DNA of 9,769 nucleotides, taken from NCBI GenBank assembly GCA_945885645.1, contig CAMCYV010000042.1, forward strand, positions 1-9,769, given 5' to 3'. The translations under genes and the position numbers were made by a program. The DNA is from Bifidobacterium breve (GTDB taxonomy: Bacteria; Actinomycetota; Actinomycetes; S36-B12). The first letter of the stretch is position 1. Each line of letters starts with the position of its first letter. Below, piece after piece: positions 5,254 through 9,769 of the stretch. The notes beneath the pieces are model-generated. The model saw only the letters and a program-made list of their open reading frames with translations, ran no database searches and was not told the origin of the DNA.

Positions 5254-5961
5254 CTGAATCCCCTTAGTCCTCGTGAAGTTCAGCAGCGTGTTCGCGCTGG
5301 TGAGTCTCCCGAGTTCGTGGCGCAGGAAACAGGCTGGGATATCGATCGGGTTAACCGGTACGCCGAACCTCCGCTTCGGGAGCGTGCCTATGTCGCTCAA
5401 TGTGCAAGTGAGGTGCAGCTGCACCAGGCTCGAGGAAGTGCCACGCTGGAGATGGTGGTGGGCAATGCCCTTGGCCTTAAGCCCGATAAACTCAACTGGG
5501 ATAGCTCCTACGTGGATGGTCAATGGCTTGTTCAACTACATGAACCTGGGAAATTGGAGATTGCCCACTGGTCCTATGAGCCAGCAGGTAAATCGGTAAA
5601 TCCTTTGAATCCACGAGCCAGAGTATTGATGGGCCTGGAGCCAACCCGCGATATTCAGGCCGGAAGCTCCCGTGAATCGACCATAATTATTGACACTGCT
5701 TCGGCTAGCACACAGCCCAGAATCGCATTAACCGATTACACCGAACCTGAAGAGAACACCATCACACCTGTCAAGTTGAGCGCCGTCCCCGAGTTACTCG
5801 CGATTGACGAAACAGAGCTGATTGAACCTCGCATCAACATTCCTCATGAGTCAAGAATTCCTCAGGAGCCGAGTGCACCGGTGACAAAGAAGAAAAAAGG
5901 TCGCGCAAAGGTTCCTAGTTGGGATGAAATACTTTTTGGCTCGAGCTCGACAGAGGATTAA
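5254..5961 (+). CDS. sepH: SepH-like cell division protein (DUF3071), N-terminally short, probable CTG start
   Basis: SepH binds FtsZ and promotes its filament assembly at division sites in actinobacteria. Here 235 residues are read from CTG 5254. Residues 5-45 (SPREVQQRVRAGES, then FVAQETGWDIDRVNRYAEP and LRERAYVAQ) are the conserved helix-turn-helix segment. Residues 64-126 (TLEMVVGNALGL, then NWDSSYVDGQWLVQL, then AHWSYEPAGKSVNPLNPRAR) complete the DUF3071 core. A proline/acid-rich linker of about 90 residues follows, then a basic patch KKKKGRAK and the conserved C-terminal VPSWDEILFG (220-229). Known SepH proteins carry about 50 more residues at the N-terminus (a beta-rich part beginning MRELRLVG-like), which are absent: an in-frame TAG is at 5242 and the preceding gene ends at 5195. 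The start is inferred from the AGGAG site; a caller limited to ATG/GTG/TTG would pick GTG 5317 and cut into the helix-turn-helix. Confidence 0.9.
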   Translation: MNPLSPREVQQRVRAGESPEFVAQETGWDIDRVNRYAEPPLRERAYVAQCASEVQLHQARGSATLEMVVGNALGLKPDKLNWDSSYVDGQWLVQLHEPGKLEIAHWSYEPAGKSVNPLNPRARVLMGLEPTRDIQAGSSRESTIIIDTASASTQPRIALTDYTEPEENTITPVKLSAVPELLAIDETELIEPRINIPHESRIPQEPSAPVTKKKKGRAKVPSWDEILFGSSSTED

Positions 5962-5977
5962 TCTTTTCACCAACTCT

Positions 5978-6625
5978 TTACCGAGTGTCAAATGGCAGAG
6001 GGTTGCTCGACATATGGGCCTTATTCGACGTGTATTTAGTCAGGCGCGCTCGGTAGTGGCGCCGACAGAGAACCTCATAAGAAGTTGCGCCAGAACTGGC
6101 CACATCCCCGACGAGGACCTGATCGCCTTCTGTTGTCATTTCGCCGTCAATTGTGCGCGCGTTATGAAGGGCTCGATTGCCGCACCAACATAATGCCTCA
6201 ACTTGCAGGTACTGGACTCGATCGGCCAGTTCCAGTAACCGTGCGGATCCGGGAAAAAGTTTAGTTCGAAAATCGGTCAGAATTCCAAATGCGAATACGT
6301 CGATCGCTAAATCATCAACCAATTGTGCAATCTGCTCTATTTGTTCTGGTGAGTAAAACTGGGCTTCATCACATATCAAATAGTCAATTCGGTGACCACT
6401 TGAGAGTCGGTCCACCACAAACCTGCGAAGGTTTAGTTCATCACTCACCTCAACGGCTGGCACCTCAAGGCCCAGTCGGCTCGACAATACCGATTCCCCG
6501 GCCCGATCAAATTTGGTGAAGACCACGCCTGATCTTCCGCGACTCGAGTGGTTGTGATCAGTCTGCAAAGCTAATGTGGATTTGCCGCAGTCCATCGTTC
6601 CCACGAAGTAGATCAATTCGGCCAC
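5978..6625 (-). CDS. tdk: thymidine kinase (type II)
   Basis: Phosphorylates thymidine (and deoxyuridine) with ATP in the pyrimidine salvage pathway. The 215 residues show Walker A GTMDCGKST (9-17), Walker B with the catalytic glutamate in CDEAQF (85-90, Glu87), the lasso region TDFRTKLFPGSARLLELAD (117-135), and a zinc site of Cys146, Cys148 (CWCG) with Cys187 and His190 (CRRH). A tail of about 25 residues follows the zinc site. The start is GTG at 6625, which places Walker A at the usual distance. The gene is last of a three-gene minus-strand run, 59 bp after the phosphodiesterase gene, and faces sepH with 16 bp between the stops. A short GTGAG/CTCAC inverted repeat lies in the 59-bp gap. 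Confidence 0.96.
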   Translation of the reverse strand: MAELIYFVGTMDCGKSTLALQTDHNHSSRGRSGVVFTKFDRAGESVLSSRLGLEVPAVEVSDELNLRRFVVDRLSSGHRIDYLICDEAQFYSPEQIEQIAQLVDDLAIDVFAFGILTDFRTKLFPGSARLLELADRVQYLQVEALCWCGNRALHNARTIDGEMTTEGDQVLVGDVASSGATSYEVLCRRHYRARLTKYTSNKAHMSSNPLPFDTR

Positions 6626-6684
6626 GCTCGCATAATTCCATGTGAGCTAGCACAACCCTCACTTGGCCATCAGGATGACGCACT

Positions 6685-7845
6685 CTAAATGTTCAACCCC
6701 GAATGAAACACCCTCAGTGGGATGAGCATTTCTGGAGCAGAAACCGAACCATGCTGCCCCAGAAGGGATGAAGTGCGCAGATCAACGTTGCTCGACAGCA
6801 TCGCATCGCTGTGAGCTATCACCATGAAATCACCCATTCTTTCAAGAAAATCCGGATCAAATTGAGGGAAAAGGCCTCCTTGGATCAAGTCCGAACGGGG
6901 CACTACGGAGAAATCTTTCCCCAATACTTCCTGCCACCGGGTGGCCGTCTCCCCTGCTGCGCCCGTGCGAGTGTAGATATGACGGGCACGCGGATCCCCG
7001 CCCACTAGCTTCACGTCGTGCGCCAAATCAGCATTGGATTCAATATGAATACGTCGCTCAACCGGGCAGGAAACCATTCCATGATCCGAGGTGATTACCA
7101 GACTGACATCAGACTGAGGATTTTCCATGATGCTGAGAGCGAGGCGCGAAATAAATGAATCGACCAACTGAAGTTCTGCAATCCATTGGGACGATCCAGG
7201 ACCATATACGTGGCCAACACGATCAAGGTCAGGCCAGTACACATAAGTCAGGGCCGGCGAAATCGCTCTTTTCACCCGATCTCGGATAACCCCTTCTATG
7301 TCAGCAAGATCAGTTGCTCCGAAATACGCACCGCCCCGAAGTACGGACTGAGTCAGACCAGAGTTTCGGTACTTTTCCTTAGCGATGCTGGCAACGTCAA
7401 TTCCATGTCCTGCGGCCCACTCGAACAGTGGCGCCGACGGTGTCAAAGAGTGCGGATGTGGCGTTGAACCCCATTGAAGCGGTGCAAACATCGCCTCTAC
7501 TTCTGGGAGATAAAAACTAGCTCCGACAAAGCCGTGCTGGCCGGGACTCTCACCCGTCCCAAATGATCCCAAAGCCACCGGCGTCGTACTGGGGAACTGT
7601 GTTCGCATTGGAGTAGCAACTGTTGACCTCGTCAAAAATAGCTCGGCCCCAAATTCCTGAAGTTGAATTTCACCCAGTCCATCGATGAGCAGCACTACAA
7701 CATGTGATGAAGGTGGAATGTAGGCCAATGAATCGAGCGACCCCGTGTGCATGAGATCAGGATTGAGTGCATGAATTGCACTGGGAATTACATCTTTTAA
7801 TTCAAGCCCGACCTTAACCACGGGTTGCAAAATTTGCTGGTTCAC
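6685..7845 (-). CDS. alkaline phosphatase superfamily nucleotide pyrophosphatase/phosphodiesterase
   Basis: 386 residues with the two-metal site of the NPP-type branch of the alkaline phosphatase superfamily: VVVLLIDGLG (49-58, Asp55), FPSTTPVALGSFGTG (84-98, nucleophile Thr87 or Thr88), WPDLDRVGHVYGPGS (204-218, Asp and His212), TSDHGM (252-257, Asp254 and His255) and GQHGS (363-367, His365). No signal peptide or membrane segment is seen, so it should be cytoplasmic. The family hydrolyses phosphodiesters, nucleotides or phosphonates; the substrate here is unknown, although its place between DUF5998 and thymidine kinase makes a nucleotide plausible (inference). The start is GTG 7845, 6 bp after the DUF5998 stop; no good ribosome site is visible, so translation may be coupled to DUF5998. 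The N-terminal 45 residues agree with the family, which argues against a later start. Confidence 0.92.
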   Translation of the reverse strand: MNQQILQPVVKVGLELKDVIPSAIHALNPDLMHTGSLDSLAYIPPSSHVVVLLIDGLGEIQLQEFGAELFLTRSTVATPMRTQFPSTTPVALGSFGTGESPGQHGFVGASFYLPEVEAMFAPLQWGSTPHPHSLTPSAPLFEWAAGHGIDVASIAKEKYRNSGLTQSVLRGGAYFGATDLADIEGVIRDRVKRAISPALTYVYWPDLDRVGHVYGPGSSQWIAELQLVDSFISRLALSIMENPQSDVSLVITSDHGMVSCPVERRIHIESNADLAHDVKLVGGDPRARHIYTRTGAAGETATRWQEVLGKDFSVVPRSDLIQGGLFPQFDPDFLERMGDFMVIAHSDAMLSSNVDLRTSSLLGQHGSVSAPEMLIPLRVFHSGLNI

Positions 7846-7851
7846 GCGGGT

Positions 7852-8424
7852 CTAGTTTTTACCCGAGACACTGGCCTGCGACAAAATGTCGGCAAATTCA
7901 CGTACTCGGGCGACCGTCTCGTCTCCATCGGCCGCCTGTGACACCCTGAGTGAGAAATCGTCATTGGTTGAAGTTCCAACAAATCCATGTTCAGCATCAC
8001 AATCAGGATCACCGCATGCTGCAGGTTCCAACTCGATCCGACTCACAGCACCCCAACCCACTGAGAGGACGACTTCAGACAGTGTCGGTCCTACCGAACC
8101 CATAGGGTTCTTCACCACCTGGTTAAGCACCACCGTGTCAATCGCACTCAAACGAACACTTTCATTAGATGTTGATGCGTAGAACTCACCATCGTGGTTG
8201 TGCTCGTCCGTATGTGAAACGATCAAGCGAGTATGCGTCAGTGCCAACACGCTCATATGCCGTCGCAATTCATCTCTCTCAAAAGTGGCCTCTTGGTGGA
8301 CAACGAATGCGAGCAACTCCTCGGCGCCCAATGCTTTGTCCAAGGCCTGGAATACCAGCTGTGGGTAATAGCCATGCCGCTCAAGATCACTCTGCAATTG
8401 CTGCTCCAGCACACCGGTATTCAT
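7852..8424 (-). CDS. DUF5998 family protein
   Basis: 190 residues matching the actinobacterial DUF5998 family: ERHGYYPQLVFQALDKAL (15-32), VVHQEATFERDELRRH (41-56), LTHTRLIVSHTDEH (62-75), then GWGAVSRIELEPA (123-135) and CGDPDCDAEHG (137-147), and a C-terminal helix with VREFADILSQA. The conserved Cys137 and Cys142 with acidic and His residues suggest a metal site, but no reaction is known for the family. No signal peptide or membrane segment is visible. The ATG at 8424 is preceded at 8 nt by TAGACT, a good -10, so the message is probably leaderless and the gene heads the DUF5998-phosphodiesterase-thymidine kinase unit. It is divergent from psuG with only 31 bp between the start codons. Confidence 0.9.
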   Translation of the reverse strand: MNTGVLEQQLQSDLERHGYYPQLVFQALDKALGAEELLAFVVHQEATFERDELRRHMSVLALTHTRLIVSHTDEHNHDGEFYASTSNESVRLSAIDTVVLNQVVKNPMGSVGPTLSEVVLSVGWGAVSRIELEPAACGDPDCDAEHGFVGTSTNDDFSLRVSQAADGDETVARVREFADILSQASVSGKN

Positions 8425-8432
8425 TGAGCCTA

Positions 8433-8438
8433 AGTCTA
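8433..8438 (-). promoter_or_regulatory. candidate leaderless -10 of the DUF5998-phosphodiesterase-thymidine kinase unit
   Basis: TAGACT on the minus strand, 8 nt before the ATG at 8424. A TTCACG hexamer (8460-8455) lies 16 bp further upstream and matches four of six bases of TTGACA; it overlaps the psuG start codon. No ribosome site exists between this element and the ATG, which agrees with a leaderless transcript. Confidence 0.5.
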
Positions 8439-8443
8439 GGGGT

Positions 8444-8449
8444 TAGGGT
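8444..8449 (+). promoter_or_regulatory. candidate leaderless -10 of the psuG-kinase unit
   Basis: TAGGGT, fitting TANNNT, ends 6 nt before the GTG at 8456, so transcription would begin at or beside the start codon. The -35 would fall near 8420-8427, over the DUF5998 start codon, and matches consensus poorly. There is no Shine-Dalgarno sequence. Confidence 0.45.
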
Positions 8450-8455
8450 CATTAC

Positions 8456-9397
8456 GTGAATTTGCCGAATCAGAAATCGGGCCTTTTTTACTATAGCAAC
8501 GAGGTTTCCGAGGCCCTCCTCAATGGGACACCTGTCGTGGCACTTGAATCCACGATTATCAGCCACGGGCTCCCACGCCCGGAGAATTTGCGCGTTGCCC
8601 TCGAGGTTGAGAGCATCGTTCGATCACACGGCGCCACACCGGCAACGATTGCGATGCTTGAAGGGCGAGTCCATATTGGTTTGGATCAAGCTGAGTTGGA
8701 ACAAATCGCAACACGCGATGATGTATTTAAGACGAGTATCCGCGATCTTGCGACCGTTTCAGCGAGAAAAGGATTCGCCGCCACAACCGTTGCTGCAACC
8801 AGCCACTTGGCGATGGTGGCGGGAATTGAAGTTTTCGCCACGGGGGGTCTGGGTGGGGTCCACCGATATGCCCGCGAGAGTTGGGATGAATCAGCCGATT
8901 TGACTGCTTTGAGTCTGCTCCCGATCACGATTGTTTGTTCGGGAGTGAAGTCGATACTTGATGTTGGGGCCACCTTGGAACGACTTGAAACCCTAAATGT
9001 CGGTGTGCTCGTTTACGGGTCGCATCAATTCCCAGGCTTTTACTTGAGCGATTCAGGGTTTTACGTTGACTGGTCCCTCGACGATCCTTCGGAAATTGCA
9101 GACGTTATGGCTGCGCGCCGGGCGTTGCAGATCTCATCTGGTCTCATTATTGCCAATCCGCTGCCTTTGACGAGTCAACTTGACCCCGATCTGCATGACC
9201 AAGTGTTAAGCGATGGCCTGAAATTGGTGGATTCAAAGAAAATTTCGGGCAAAGACGTCACGCCTTTCCTGCTTGATCATTTTCACCGGGCAACCCACGG
9301 ACAAAGCTTGGTGGTCAACACTGAAATCATCGTTCGAAATGCAGACCTTGCCGCTCGCATAGCCGTCGCAAATTCCTTGGAAATGACACGGGTTTAG
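8456..9397 (+). CDS. psuG: pseudouridine-5'-phosphate glycosidase
   Basis: Splits pseudouridine 5'-phosphate into uracil and ribose 5-phosphate, a C-C glycosidic bond cleavage run in the degradative direction in cells. The 313 residues align with E. coli PsuG almost without shift: Glu31 (ALESTIISHGLP), Lys92 (KTSIRDL), His136 (GGLGGVHR), the metal-binding Asp148 (ESADLTAL) and Lys165 (CSGVKSILDVGATLE), the lysine that forms an imine with the ribose; these correspond to E. coli Glu31, Lys93, His137, Asp149 and Lys166. The C-terminal GKDVTPFLLDHF is also typical. Length is normal and no active-site residue is missing. The start is GTG 8456, probably leaderless. A PfkB kinase follows 6 bp downstream, the usual partner that makes the substrate. 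Confidence 0.96.
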   Translation: MNLPNQKSGLFYYSNEVSEALLNGTPVVALESTIISHGLPRPENLRVALEVESIVRSHGATPATIAMLEGRVHIGLDQAELEQIATRDDVFKTSIRDLATVSARKGFAATTVAATSHLAMVAGIEVFATGGLGGVHRYARESWDESADLTALSLLPITIVCSGVKSILDVGATLERLETLNVGVLVYGSHQFPGFYLSDSGFYVDWSLDDPSEIADVMAARRALQISSGLIIANPLPLTSQLDPDLHDQVLSDGLKLVDSKKISGKDVTPFLLDHFHRATHGQSLVVNTEIIVRNADLAARIAVANSLEMTRV

Positions 9398-9403
9398 TCG
9401 CAC

Positions 9404-9769
9404 GTGGGGACAGCATCGATTCACCTTCTTGGTGACCTCATGGTTGACATTGCATGTGAGGTCGACACTCTCGAGGCACTCACATTTGCTCGGGGCAGTG
9501 ATTTTCCCTCTCGGGCAACACTGAGCCCTGGCGGGAGTGCGGCAAACACGGCTACGTGGCTCGCCCGCGCCGGAAACGCGGTTCACTTGATCGGAGCCAT
9601 TGGCGATGATCCACTGGGTGACTACTTAGTCAATGAAAGTCGCGATTCTGGTGTTGACGTGTTGGTTCAACGTGTACCCGGTGAATTGACAGGTGTCTGT
9701 CTCATTCTCAACGAGCACGACGGCCAACGAACGATGATTCCTAGTGCTGGAGCCAACGCGAAATTTGAA
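9404..9769 (+). CDS. PfkB family kinase, probable pseudouridine kinase (3' end beyond the window)
   Basis: The frame opens at GTG 9404, 6 bp after the psuG stop, and continues through 122 codons to the right edge without a stop. It shows the PfkB/ribokinase start IHLLGDLMVDI (6-16), the sugar-binding PGGSAANTATWLARAG (42-57), VHLIGAIGDDPLGDYL (60-75) and RTMIPSAGAN (109-118). The C-terminal ATP-binding DTxGAGD motif lies outside the window. PfkB enzymes next to psuG are usually pseudouridine kinases (PsuK), making pseudouridine 5'-phosphate for PsuG; that substrate is inferred from context, and ribokinase or another nucleoside kinase remains possible. No Shine-Dalgarno site is evident, so translation is probably coupled to psuG. 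Confidence 0.9.
   Translation, partial: MGTASIHLLGDLMVDIACEVDTLEALTFARGSDFPSRATLSPGGSAANTATWLARAGNAVHLIGAIGDDPLGDYLVNESRDSGVDVLVQRVPGELTGVCLILNEHDGQRTMIPSAGANAKFE

Noticed and set aside
5227..5535. 102-codon minus-strand open frame over the sepH start
   Set aside because: It is a shadow of the SepH core, and the plus strand carries conserved DUF3071 motifs throughout.
6642..6662. GTGAG ... CTCAC inverted repeat before thymidine kinase
   Set aside because: The arms are five bases with an 11-base loop; too weak to call an operator or terminator.
9233..9586. 117-codon minus-strand open frame across the psuG end and kinase start
   Set aside because: It is antisense to two well-identified genes; the protein is rich in Cys/Arg without recognisable motifs.
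1..9769. Defence island, mobile element, CRISPR or biosynthetic cluster
   Set aside because: I looked on both strands; all long frames are assigned to housekeeping or conserved actinobacterial families, and there are no terminal repeats, transposase motifs or spaced direct repeats.

Overview
The window looks like a piece of a compact actinobacterial (class Actinomycetia) chromosome. The evidence is a set of gene families that are essentially restricted to that group: DUF3710, DUF3093, DUF4193, DUF4235, DUF5998 and the cell-division protein SepH (DUF3071). By eye the base composition is near 50% GC, low for the class. Genes are packed with almost no spacer, and there are overlapping stops and candidate leaderless promoters. 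This would suit a streamlined, perhaps aquatic, lineage, but that placement is inference. All genes read as ordinary chromosomal housekeeping genes. I see no mobile element, CRISPR array, tRNA, rRNA or phage gene, and no gene-free stretch longer than about 150 bases.

Layout. 1-1236, minus strand: a three-gene unit read right to left, PaaI-like hotdog thioesterase, then dut (dUTPase, 4-bp ATGA overlap), then a DUF3710 gene cut by the left edge. 1242-2042, plus: DUF3093 membrane protein and DUF4235 small protein. 2039-2335, minus: DUF4193 zinc-ribbon-like protein whose stop codon overlaps that of DUF4235. 2483-3001, plus: gamma-class carbonic anhydrase-like left-handed beta-helix protein. 2975-3820, minus: inositol monophosphatase family enzyme, overlapping the previous gene tail to tail by 27 bp. 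3888-5195, plus: MFS permease. 5254-5961, plus: SepH, which appears to start at a CTG codon and lacks the usual first ~50 residues. 8424-5978, minus: DUF5998 gene, nucleotide pyrophosphatase/phosphodiesterase-type enzyme, then type II thymidine kinase. 8456 to the right edge, plus: psuG (pseudouridine-5'-phosphate glycosidase) and a PfkB sugar/nucleoside kinase (probable pseudouridine kinase), cut by the edge.

How the genes fit together. Several act on pyrimidine nucleotides: dUTPase removes dUTP and supplies dUMP, thymidine kinase salvages thymidine/deoxyuridine, and PsuG with the PfkB kinase would turn pseudouridine into uracil and ribose 5-phosphate. SepH belongs to cell division through FtsZ. 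The DUF genes are conserved actinobacterial genes of unknown job.

Points most worth a second look: the CTG start and missing N-terminal subdomain of SepH; replacement of the third metal-binding histidine by glutamate in the carbonic anhydrase homologue; the Tyr-to-Phe change in dUTPase motif 3; and the 31-bp gap between the DUF5998 gene and psuG, which seems to hold two face-to-face leaderless promoters. I did not find a convincing undescribed multi-gene system here.
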